Part shown: piece by piece, positions 6,371-11,726 of the stretch
Numbering within the stretch: the first letter of the stretch is position 1
Layout of the letters: each line of letters begins with the position of its first letter
Source: Ruminococcaceae bacterium UBA2656
GTDB lineage: Bacteria > Bacillota > Clostridia > Oscillospirales > Acutalibacteraceae
Assembly (NCBI GenBank): GCA_002359465.1
Contig: DENA01000033.1
Location: 6,154 to 18,116 of the forward strand
Direction: 5' to 3'
DNA length: 11,963 bases
Made by a program: the position numbers and the translations under genes
Notes under the pieces: model-generated
The model's input: only the letters and a program-made list of their open reading frames with translations
Database searches by the model: none
What the model was told of the DNA's origin: nothing

Positions 6371-7090
6371 TTAATTATAATTTGAGCTAAAAGTATAATC
6401 CAAATCCACATCTTTTCTAAAGATATAGGATCCTCCTATAGAACCACCAAAAGTGAATCCCGATTTTTCTGCACCTGCTTGAAGAGAGGCTGATATTTCA
6501 GTTTCAATTACCCCAGCGACCATCATTACAATTTTATTTTCATACCCCGTATCATAATCGATGGATGCTGATTGGGCAGTCTCATTCCAAGTATATGACC
6601 CTGAGCAAGATGCATTTGAACCCAGATCAATTACTTCCGTAAATTTTTGATAAGTTCCAAAACTGCTCGATTCATATTGTTCAAGTTTGGCATTGATAAC
6701 AGTAGTAACTTGAGATTTAAAAGCACCGCTACTTCCAGTATTAAATGTCTTCCGTATTTTTTTATACAGTGTTTTTTTAGGAGAAATCATAATAACAGCG
6801 GAATTTTTGAGCGATACTCTTTGCATTTCAAGCTCTTTTTGATAAGATGTTTTTGTTTGTGTCTTATCAATTTGATCCGCTTCTGCAAACGAAATTCCCT
6901 TTTGCTCAGCAAAACTTTTCAAGAATTCTTCACGAGAGATATCTGTAACTTCAGTAGAAATTTCTTTTATTCGCGTCGTTTTGGCATTTTGATTATCTTT
7001 TTCCGCCGCGAAGCCCGGTACGGAAATAGCGAGCGTCATTGCCAAAACAAGAACCAAACTGATTATTTTTTTCATGTTATGTTTCATCAT
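6371..7090 (-). CDS. Secreted protein, unknown family
   Basis: A 239-residue exported protein, not recognised. A signal peptide spans about residues 1-29 (basic MMKHNMKK, hydrophobic core, then PGFAA). The N-terminal half is charged and Lys/Glu/Thr-rich (ISREEFLKSFAEQKGISFAEADQ), like a propeptide or helical region. The C-terminal half is Ser/Gly/Thr-rich with beta-type repeats (SASLQAGAEKSGFTFGGSIGG) and ends SSNYN. Start ATG 7090 has GGAG about 7 bases upstream; a second ATG follows directly. The gene is clearly AT-richer than its neighbours, which suggests recent acquisition. It lies downstream of ECF-type promoter copy B, with a leader of about 150 bases containing the 53-bp repeat block, and is followed at 29 bases by a membrane-anchored partner. 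A bacteriocin-like or envelope role would be a guess. Confidence 0.82.
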   Translation of the reverse strand: MMKHNMKKIISLVLVLAMTLAISVPGFAAEKDNQNAKTTRIKEISTEVTDISREEFLKSFAEQKGISFAEADQIDKTQTKTSYQKELEMQRVSLKNSAVIMISPKKTLYKKIRKTFNTGSSGAFKSQVTTVINAKLEQYESSSFGTYQKFTEVIDLGSNASCSGSYTWNETAQSASIDYDTGYENKIVMMVAGVIETEISASLQAGAEKSGFTFGGSIGGSYIFRKDVDLDYTFSSNYN

Positions 7091-7157
7091 TTTTATTCTC
7101 CTTCATTTTGTCAACTGTTTATATTCGAGCGGAAATGAATGGAGGAATTTTTCACCC

Positions 7158-7329
7158 CGTTACCCGTCCACCGGAACCACTTCTTTCCCTAAATATTTAT
7201 TTCAATGCGCATTTGAAATCAATTATTTTTCCTTCTAACATATAAACGACGGAGCCCCCTGTTTTGTTACACTTTTTTCCAAACTTTTTTAAATTTATTT
7301 TTGCGGCTCTACGCTTTCGGCAATCCGAA
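7158..7329 (-). repeat. Dispersed repeat, copy B
   Basis: Extends from the last codons of the anti-sigma gene (7295-7329), through the ECF-type promoter core (7241-7287), to a block at 7158-7210 that is identical over 53 bases to 9773-9825 in copy C. On the minus strand the block reads through AAATGCGCATTGAAAT, a near-perfect dyad, and then GGGAAAGAAGTGGTTCCGG. One frame gives a short C-terminus-like tail NKYLGKEVVPVDG followed by a stop, which may mark an old gene end. Copy A matches only the anti-sigma tail and promoter part. Confidence 0.88.
7241..7271 (-). promoter_or_regulatory. Candidate ECF sigma promoter, copy B
   Basis: Minus strand: TGTAAC (7266-7271), 15 bases, GTCGTTTATA (7241-7250). 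It sits 24 bases beyond the anti-sigma stop codon and would drive the secreted protein (start 7090) and the anchored protein after it, with a leader of about 145 bases. Confidence 0.7.
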
Positions 7330-8032
7330 TCAATTCGTTCTTTAAAATCGCGGAGCTGAGCACGAGACTGGTTTTTTTGCTCTGCCACAGGACATAGGAT
7401 CTGTCCTCCGCCCTTGTCGCCTCAAACAGAACGGCTTTTTCCCCTTTTATGGTGATTTCATGGTAAGTGGTATGCTCGGAGTCGATCGACATTTTCCCCG
7501 CCTTGTCCAAAGGCGTCTGCGTAAAGGTTACGGAAGCGCCCTTCCCGTTTTCATAAGTGATCATGTGGACAGGCCCGACATTCTTTTCCTCCGCCACAAA
7601 GAATCCTTCCGGCAGGTACTGCGGTTCCCAAACTTCCAGCCGTTCACCGGCAGGGGGCTCTTCGCCGGAAGTGCCGCTTGTCGTTTCCTGAAAATGGATA
7701 TCCACATGCTCGGCTTTCCATTCCAGTACGGAATTGAAAATGGCGTTCCTGCTGGCTTCCACGCTCAGCAGGCTGCCTATGGAAATCGGGATGACAATGG
7801 CGGCAATGACCGCCGCCCGTTTCGCAAGCCGCGAAAGCTTCTTTCTCCTGTTCCGGCTGCTGCTTTCCTTTATAAGGCTCCGTATTCCTTTCTCAAGCTG
7901 TTCCGAGAGCGCATACCCCCTGTTCAGTTCCTGCTCAGACGGCAAAGCGTCCAGTTCATTCTGAAAATCCTCCGCTGCCGCCGCTTTCAGAAGTGTGTCA
8001 AACAGTCGGATGTTGATTTCCGATTCATTCAT
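7295..8032 (-). CDS. Membrane anti-sigma factor, DUF4367 C-terminal domain
   Basis: A 245-residue product. Residues 1-70 form a charged cytoplasmic region with FDTLLKAAAAEDF and ALSEQLEKGI, suited to binding the sigma factor. One membrane helix lies at about 72-91 (AAVIAAIVIPISIGSLL). An outer domain at about 134-242 has the DUF4367 pattern: PQYLPEGF near the start, then YENGKGASVTF and VLWQSKKTSLVL, then ELIRIAESV at the end. The start ATG 8032 overlaps the sigma gene stop (AATGAATGA, 8-base overlap), so translation is coupled, which is typical of sigma/anti-sigma pairs. The role is inferred from domain layout and gene order: hold the sigma factor at the membrane until an envelope signal arrives. 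No classical zinc-binding (ZAS) motif HxxxCxxC is seen in the N-terminal part. Confidence 0.88.
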   Translation of the reverse strand: MNESEINIRLFDTLLKAAAAEDFQNELDALPSEQELNRGYALSEQLEKGIRSLIKESSSRNRRKKLSRLAKRAAVIAAIVIPISIGSLLSVEASRNAIFNSVLEWKAEHVDIHFQETTSGTSGEEPPAGERLEVWEPQYLPEGFFVAEEKNVGPVHMITYENGKGASVTFTQTPLDKAGKMSIDSEHTTYHEITIKGEKAVLFEATRAEDRSYVLWQSKKTSLVLSSAILKNELIRIAESVEPQK

Positions 8033-8588
8033 TGCCTTTCCCCCTCCTGCTCATTTCTTCCATAAGCGCCTTTCTGGCGCGCTGAAACCGAACGCGGACA
8101 TTTTCCTGAGAAATTGCCAGCATTTTCGCGATTTCTTCATCCTTATACTCATAAATCAGCTTCAGCCTTAACACATCCCTGTAACGGTCGTTCAGGCAGG
8201 AAAGGCAATCCATAACAAAATGATAGCTTCCCGCGGAAACGAGAGATTCCAGCGGGGCGTCGTCCCCGGCTCCGGCGATTTCAGCCTCAAGCTGCTCCAA
8301 TGGAACGCTATGCCTGCGTTTTTCGCTTTTCAGCATATCGTAAGAAATATGCCTCACTATGATAACGACTAACCCCTTGGTTTTGTTACAGTTTTCAAAG
8401 CGAAATTTTTGTAAATTATCAATTATTTTTACAAATGCTTGGGAAACGGCGTCTTCCGCGCGGCTTCTGTCCTTTAAAATGCCCTGTGCTATGTATAACA
8501 TGGTGCTGCCGTAATTGTTGTAAAGCTCTTCCACAAAACTGCGGTCCGACTCATTTTGGATGGCCTGTATAAAAATCAGCACTTTCAT
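8025..8588 (-). CDS. ECF-type RNA polymerase sigma factor
   Basis: A 187-residue sigma-70 family protein with the two-domain ECF layout. Region 2 spans about residues 19-88 (FVEELYNNYGSTMLYIAQGIL, then AEDAVSQAFVKIIDNL and a VIIVRHISYDMLK end). A linker follows, then region 4 at about 122-178 with the helix-turn-helix DEEIAKMLAISQENVRVRFQRARKAL. It should direct RNA polymerase to TGTAAC-type promoters such as those at 5162, 7241 and 9858. The start is ATG 8588, but GAGAGGA is only 1-2 bases away; GTG 8582 has better spacing (about 8) and would give 185 residues. A longer in-frame reading back to 8690 passes through a terminator and has no ribosome site. Residues 67-75 (CNKTKGLVV) are encoded by DNA that copies the ECF promoter motif at the same spacing. 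Confidence 0.93.
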   Translation of the reverse strand: MKVLIFIQAIQNESDRSFVEELYNNYGSTMLYIAQGILKDRSRAEDAVSQAFVKIIDNLQKFRFENCNKTKGLVVIIVRHISYDMLKSEKRRHSVPLEQLEAEIAGAGDDAPLESLVSAGSYHFVMDCLSCLNDRYRDVLRLKLIYEYKDEEIAKMLAISQENVRVRFQRARKALMEEMSRRGKGNE

Positions 8589-8606
8589 TTCCTCTCTTAT
8601 TTGTAT

Positions 8607-8615
8607 ATTATAGCA
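8607..8615 (-). promoter_or_regulatory. Possible second sigma-gene promoter (extended -10)
   Basis: Minus strand TGCTATAAT, 18 bases before ATG 8588 and downstream of the terminator hairpin. There is no convincing -35. If active it would make a leader of about 12 bases that bypasses the hairpin. Confidence 0.4.
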
Positions 8616-8634
8616 ATTACAAATAAAAAACTGG

Positions 8635-8674
8635 AAAAAACGGATGGTATCACCCCCTTCGGCGGGGTGATACC
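8635..8674 (-). terminator. Intrinsic terminator in the sigma-gene leader (attenuator-like)
   Basis: Minus strand: GGTATCACCCC, 7-base loop, GGGGTGATACC (11-bp perfect stem), then ATCCG and six T (8635-8640). It lies between the consensus promoter at 8724-8752 and the sigma coding region, so transcripts from that promoter meet it about 45 bases after their start. The upstream gene at 8865 already has its own hairpin (8793-8830). Confidence 0.8.
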
Positions 8675-8715
8675 GGGATCTTTTCCGCATTTATGAAATT
8701 GCTATAGGAATTAAA

Positions 8716-8733
8716 TTGTTATCATTATAACAA
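8716..8733. promoter_or_regulatory. Dyad overlapping the sigma-gene -10 (possible operator)
   Basis: Perfect inverted repeat TTGTTAT, 4 bases, ATAACAA, covering the TATAAT of the promoter at 8724-8752. The position suits a repressor site. No regulator can be named. Confidence 0.4.
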
Positions 8734-8752
8734 CTTAATGATAATTTGACAA
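8724..8752 (-). promoter_or_regulatory. Sigma-A promoter before the sigma/anti-sigma operon
   Basis: Minus strand: TTGTCA (8747-8752), 17 bases, TATAAT (8724-8729). Near-consensus in both boxes and spacing. Transcription would start near 8717 and run into the hairpin at 8635-8674. Confidence 0.8.
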
Positions 8753-8792
8753 ATTAAAAAGAGATTCAGTACAAAAGCAGGTCAATATAAGG

Positions 8793-8830
8793 GTAAGGCC
8801 ACGAATACCCTGCGGTACCCGTGGCCTTAC
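8793..8830 (-). terminator. Repeated terminator-like hairpin, copy 2
   Basis: Contains the same 30 bases as copy 1 (8797-8826), with the stem lengthened by GTAA/TTAC on each side. It starts 35 bases after the stop at 8865. The minus-strand RNA keeps the stem through two G-U pairs and then reads CCTTATA, with no real U-run. Confidence 0.7.
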
Positions 8831-8864
8831 ATCAAGGGAAGATTATTTATCTTTTTGCCTTTGG

Positions 8865-9326
8865 CTATTTCCCGCTAAAAGAAGCAATATTGACTACGAA
8901 GACTACGAAAGCAATACAGGCGAAAATTGCAAGCAGGTCAATCACCTGTTTTTTTCGAATGACAAATTTATTTTGCGCTTTGCTTTCTTCGGCGATTTCC
9001 ATGATCAGCGGAATGGAAAGGACGACGAATGCTGTGATCGCGAAGAATAAAAAATACTGTCTGAAAACAAAGCTTAAAATAAGGGGAACGAACCACAGCA
9101 CCCCGCACAGCAGCTGAAAGTTGCCTTCTTTGATTTCATCGCTTTTTCCGGTGTTTTTGAGCACCAGCTTCACAATATTGTCCCGGTTTATAAGCACAGT
9201 ATAAATGATGATGGCGACAACCTTAAACGCATACCAGTCAGCCGGCACTAAAAACGCGGAAAGCACGGCCGCAGAAGCGATGAACGGAAGTGCCGGATGA
9301 TCGATCATCTTTTCTATGCGTTGCAA
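8865..9326 (-). CDS. Multi-pass membrane protein, unknown
   Basis: About 153 residues, mostly hydrophobic, with four or five predicted helices: ALPFIASAAVLSAFLV, FKVVAIIIYTVLI, LLCGVLWFVPLILSFVF, FLFFAITAFVVLSIPLIM and LLAIFACIAFVVFVVNIA. Short charged loops (KNTGKSDEIKEGN; EESKAQNKFVIRKKQ) separate them. Family not recognised, with no transport or enzyme motif. TTG at 9326 is chosen because GGAAGG lies about 10 bases upstream; TTG 9344 would add six residues but has no site. It has its own promoter (9402-9430) and ends at the repeated hairpin 8793-8830, so it is a single-gene unit just upstream of the sigma operon. Confidence 0.72.
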   Translation of the reverse strand: MQRIEKMIDHPALPFIASAAVLSAFLVPADWYAFKVVAIIIYTVLINRDNIVKLVLKNTGKSDEIKEGNFQLLCGVLWFVPLILSFVFRQYFLFFAITAFVVLSIPLIMEIAEESKAQNKFVIRKKQVIDLLAIFACIAFVVFVVNIASFSGK

Positions 9327-9401
9327 TTTATCATATCCTTCCAAACTGAGTCTTGTTCCCGCGGGCTTTCCGCCCGCACAATAGATTTATTCTTTATTTC
9401 C

Positions 9402-9430
9402 ATTATAAAGCAATTCTATGCTTCTGTCCA
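9402..9430 (-). promoter_or_regulatory. Sigma-A promoter of the multi-pass membrane protein gene
   Basis: Minus strand: TGGACA (9425-9430), 17 bases, TATAAT (9402-9407). The leader of about 70 bases contains a 6-bp GC hairpin (GCGGGC / GCCCGC, 9361-9377) of unknown role. Confidence 0.65.
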
Positions 9431-9437
9431 GCCCCCC

Positions 9438-9494
9438 CTAAATGCATATCTGGAAAAGTATGGCTGCTAAAACAAAAAGAACAAAGCAAAGCAT
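9438..9494 (-). CDS. Possible 18-residue hydrophobic peptide
   Basis: ATG 9494 to TAG 9438 reads MLCFVLFVLAAILFQICI, a single membrane helix with no charged residues. AAAGGA lies about 10 bases upstream. It is divergent from the 45-codon ORF at 9626 and sits just upstream of the promoter at 9402-9430. Hydrophobic micropeptides of this size exist (small membrane regulators, type I toxin-like peptides), but an ORF this short may be chance. Confidence 0.3.
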   Translation of the reverse strand: MLCFVLFVLAAILFQICI

Positions 9495-9552
9495 CAAGTC
9501 ATCATCCTTTGATAATTCAATGTATCCTTGTATTTATTTTCTACTCTAACAG

Positions 9553-9561
9553 TGTTATAAT
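9553..9561 (+). promoter_or_regulatory. Extended -10 promoter for the 45-codon ORF
   Basis: TG-T-TATAAT on the plus strand, with only a weak TTTATT -35 at 17 bases. The predicted start near 9568 gives a leader of about 58 bases before ATG 9626. Confidence 0.5.
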
Positions 9562-9625
9562 AAATAATTATAAAATAGAATTTTTGAGTATATGCATTTA
9601 GTAATCTGAAAGGAGGAAAAAAATA

Positions 9626-9763
9626 ATGGAAAGTTTTATGCTATTACCTATACTCTCAACAATTGAATCTATTTTAAAAATATTTGTCTACATGACAATT
9701 ATTTTTGTTGGCTTTAAAATGGTACAAGCTTTGAATAATTATAATAACAGAAATTCACAGTAG
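9626..9763 (+). CDS. 45-residue small membrane protein
   Basis: It reads MESFMLLPILSTIESILKIF, then VYMTIIFVGFKMVQAL and a polar NNYNNRNSQ tail: one amphipathic/hydrophobic helix region and an Asn-rich end. AAAGGAGG at 9609-9616 with 9-base spacing is the strongest ribosome site in the window. The ORF is on the opposite strand to all neighbours and lies in an AT-rich island. It closely resembles, from memory only, small hydrophobic proteins found repeatedly in Clostridia; I cannot name a family or role. It stops 9 bases before repeat copy C, whose promoter points back across it, so an antisense transcript is possible. Confidence 0.65.
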   Translation: MESFMLLPILSTIESILKIFVYMTIIFVGFKMVQALNNYNNRNSQ

Positions 9764-9772
9764 TTTCCTAAA

Positions 9773-9903
9773 CGTTACCCGTCCACCGGAACCACTTCTT
9801 TCCCTAAATATTTATTTCAATGCGCGCATTTGAAAGCTTTTATTTTTCCATTTACTATATAAACGACGGAGGCCCCTGTTTTGTTACACTTTTTTCCAAA
9901 CTT
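9773..9903 (-). repeat. Dispersed repeat, copy C (orphan)
   Basis: Carries the ECF-type promoter core and the 53-bp block (9773-9825) identical to 7158-7210. The two copies differ by a GC insertion inside the AATGCGC dyad and several changes between block and promoter. It has no anti-sigma tail. The similarity stops at 9773, right where the AT-rich island with the 45-codon ORF begins, so the gene once controlled here was probably lost or displaced. Confidence 0.87.
9858..9888 (-). promoter_or_regulatory. Candidate ECF sigma promoter, copy C
   Basis: Minus strand: TGTAAC (9883-9888), 15 bases, GTCGTTTATA (9858-9867). Reads toward 9763-9626 antisense to the 45-codon ORF and on toward the minus-strand genes at 9494 and 9326. 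Confidence 0.6.
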
Positions 9904-9966
9904 CTTTTATTTTATTTTTTCAGGTTTCCCCGCTGCGGACAAGTTGACTTGTATGAAAAGCCACGC

Positions 9967-10005
9967 AAAAAAGCGGCCATGAGTACGCTCTGTACTCATG
10001 GCCGC
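9967..10005 (-). terminator. Intrinsic terminator of the NCS2 permease gene
   Basis: Minus strand: GCGGCCATGAGTAC, 5-base loop, GTACTCATGGCCGC (14-bp perfect stem), then TTTTTT. It lies 34 bases after the stop at 10040. Its inner part is a covarying relative of the hairpins at 5774-5803 and 8797-8826. Confidence 0.92.
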
Positions 10006-10039
10006 TGTGCGGTATCCTTTATTTCTATCTATCGGAGGA

Positions 10040-11437
10040 TTATTCCGCCGCCTCCGGTTTTTCCCTTCCGATATTCAAAATCAGATTCAGGATGATTCCG
10101 AAAATCGCCGCCGTGGCAATTGCCGGGAATTTCGCACCGAACATGGGAATCATGCCGTCGGAAAACGCGAAGCTGCCGCCGATGCCGATCGTGAGGATGG
10201 TCGCGATAATGGCGAGGTTGCGGGAGTCGAACATGTCAACCTTCTTGCTGATCATAATCGTTACGCCCTGAGAAGCGATTACACCGAACAGGTAAACGGA
10301 GATACCGCCGATGACCGCGTTGGGGATGGAATAAACCGCCGCGGTAAGCGGGGTAAAGCATGAAATAATCATGGTAATAATCGCCGCCGCAATCAGCATC
10401 GGTGTGGAAAAGTTTTTGGTAATCGCCATGGTGCTCAGATTTTCACCGTAATTGGTGCCGGCCGGTCCGCCGATAACGCCGGAAATCATATCGCCAAGAC
10501 CGTCGCCGATCAGGTTCAGTCCCAGCTTGTCCGAAATATTGTACCGCTTATCCGATTTCTTTTGCTTTGCAAGGTTGTTTACGTAAATATCGAGCTGGTA
10601 AAGATGCGCCGTGGATTCCGGGATGGTGGCAATCGCAATCGGCATGATCGCCGCGACCGCCGCCCAGCTTGCTCTCGGCAGGGTGAAATGCGGAAGCGCA
10701 AAGCCGACCGCCGGAATGGAAAACAGGGAGCTTGTCTCCGGAATTTTATTGAAATCGCAGAAAGCGATCCCATTGGCGCCGCCGAGAATCAGCGCCAGAA
10801 CGTATCCGGTCAGCAGCCCGAGCAGAATCGGAATCTGGCCCCAGGTGCCCTTCAGGTAAACGGAGAAAAGGACTGTCGCAAGCAGGGTCACAATGCAGAT
10901 GGTCCACGACAGGTTCAGCGCAAGCGCTTTTGTCGCGTCGGTCACGCCGTTCGGAAGGTTCGTGGGATTGCTCAGAGCCGTGCCCGCAAGGGAAAGACCG
11001 ATCACCATTGCAATGCTGCCCGTAATGGTTGGGGGAAGCACTTTTTCAATTGCCTCCTGCCCGAACTGCTTGATGATAATGCCGGCCGCAATGGAAACCA
11101 GCCCGGAAAGGACAATGCCGAACTGCGCGGCGGCAATTTTTTCATCTGCTACCGGTCCGGCGAACGCCTTTGCGCCCGTAATGGAACAGATCGCGGTAAT
11201 GTAAGAAAAACTCGATCCGTAAAAAAGCGGGATTTTTCTTCCTGTAATCAGGATAAATCCGATGGTTGCCAGTCCGCTTGCAAAAATCGTGGTGGAAACA
11301 TGGAACCCGGTGAGCAGCGCAACCAGCACTGTAGCCGGAAACATCACGATAATCTGCTGAAACGCGAACAGCAGCAGCTTGAGAAAGGGCGGTTTTTCAT
11401 CAGGCAAATAGCCCGCTGCGGGTTGTTTGGTTGACAA
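10040..11437 (-). CDS. NCS2-family nucleobase (uracil/xanthine) permease
   Basis: A 465-residue polytopic permease of the nucleobase:cation symporter-2 (SLC23/UraA) family, expected to import uracil, xanthine or a related base with H+ or Na+. Family marks: an early FAFQQIIVMFPATVLVALLTG helix (about 24-44), YGSSFSYI (73-80), TIPESTAHLY with Glu274, and GGPAGTNYGEN with Glu332. In UraA the two matching glutamates bind the base. Length and about 14 hydrophobic segments match the family. Substrate is uncertain, since the NTTYGEN of uracil permeases is here GTNYGEN. The start is TTG 11437, 8 bases after GGAGG; a TTG at 11443 is too close to it. It is a single-gene unit with promoter 11482-11510 and terminator 9967-10005. 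No purine or PyrR riboswitch is evident in the short leader. Confidence 0.93.
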   Translation of the reverse strand: MSTKQPAAGYLPDEKPPFLKLLLFAFQQIIVMFPATVLVALLTGFHVSTTIFASGLATIGFILITGRKIPLFYGSSFSYITAICSITGAKAFAGPVADEKIAAAQFGIVLSGLVSIAAGIIIKQFGQEAIEKVLPPTITGSIAMVIGLSLAGTALSNPTNLPNGVTDATKALALNLSWTICIVTLLATVLFSVYLKGTWGQIPILLGLLTGYVLALILGGANGIAFCDFNKIPETSSLFSIPAVGFALPHFTLPRASWAAVAAIMPIAIATIPESTAHLYQLDIYVNNLAKQKKSDKRYNISDKLGLNLIGDGLGDMISGVIGGPAGTNYGENLSTMAITKNFSTPMLIAAAIITMIISCFTPLTAAVYSIPNAVIGGISVYLFGVIASQGVTIMISKKVDMFDSRNLAIIATILTIGIGGSFAFSDGMIPMFGAKFPAIATAAIFGIILNLILNIGREKPEAAE

Positions 11438-11481
11438 GGACAATCCCTCCGTTTATTCTATTGATTTTTGGCTTTCCGTTT

Positions 11482-11510
11482 ATTATACCGTATAATTATC
11501 CACGATACAA
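11482..11510 (-). promoter_or_regulatory. Permease promoter with a dyad over the -10
   Basis: Minus strand: TTGTAT (11505-11510), 17 bases, TATAAT (11482-11487). The -10 is half of a perfect dyad ATTATAC-C-GTATAAT (11482-11496). The other half gives a plus-strand TATAAT with TTGGCT 17 bases upstream (11468-11473), so a divergent promoter is possible. Confidence 0.72.
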
Positions 11511-11626
11511 CTTAAATTTCATTTTTATTCATGGTTATTTTACATCATTACGATTGATTTTTTATTAAAATTATACTATCCTATAAGGGAAAGCGTCAAA
11601 TTGAACAAGAATACTTATCTGATATA

Positions 11627-11635
11627 TGCTATAAT
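11627..11635 (+). promoter_or_regulatory. Extended -10 promoter of fbp
   Basis: TGCTATAAT, with no good -35 at 17 bases (TTGAAC at 11601 is 23 bases away). Transcription would start near 11642, leaving a leader of about 85 bases. Confidence 0.5.
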
Positions 11636-11670
11636 CACAATAAATCCGCTGAGCATTGACCGGCAGAATA

Positions 11671-11705
11671 AGAGCCTCTCCTTAACAGGGGAAAAAACAG
11701 GCTCT
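11671..11705 (+). other. Leader hairpin before fbp
   Basis: AGAGCCT / AGGCTCT arms around a 21-base loop that itself can pair CTCC with GGGG. It lies just upstream of the GAGGAGG ribosome site (11712-11718) and has no T-run. Its left-arm flank CTCTCC could compete for that site. Confidence 0.4.
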
Positions 11706-11726
11706 AAGTATGAGGAGGCAAATTTC

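Noticed and set aside
7197..7388. Open frame across repeat B reading KFGKKCNKTGGSVVYMLEG
   Set aside because: It overlaps the anti-sigma gene's end in another frame and has no start signal; the conserved part is better explained as promoter DNA. Its similarity to the sigma factor is kept as a finding.
8589..8690. N-terminal extension of the sigma factor back to 8690
   Set aside because: The frame is open but passes through an intrinsic terminator and has no ribosome site at 8690.
5142..9903. The dispersed repeats as insertion-sequence or MITE copies
   Set aside because: No transposase, no terminal inverted repeats and no target-site duplications are visible; the ends differ from copy to copy.
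10562..11434. A 290-codon open frame on the plus strand
   Set aside because: Fully antisense to the NCS2 permease; Arg/Gly/Asn-rich shadow with no ribosome site.
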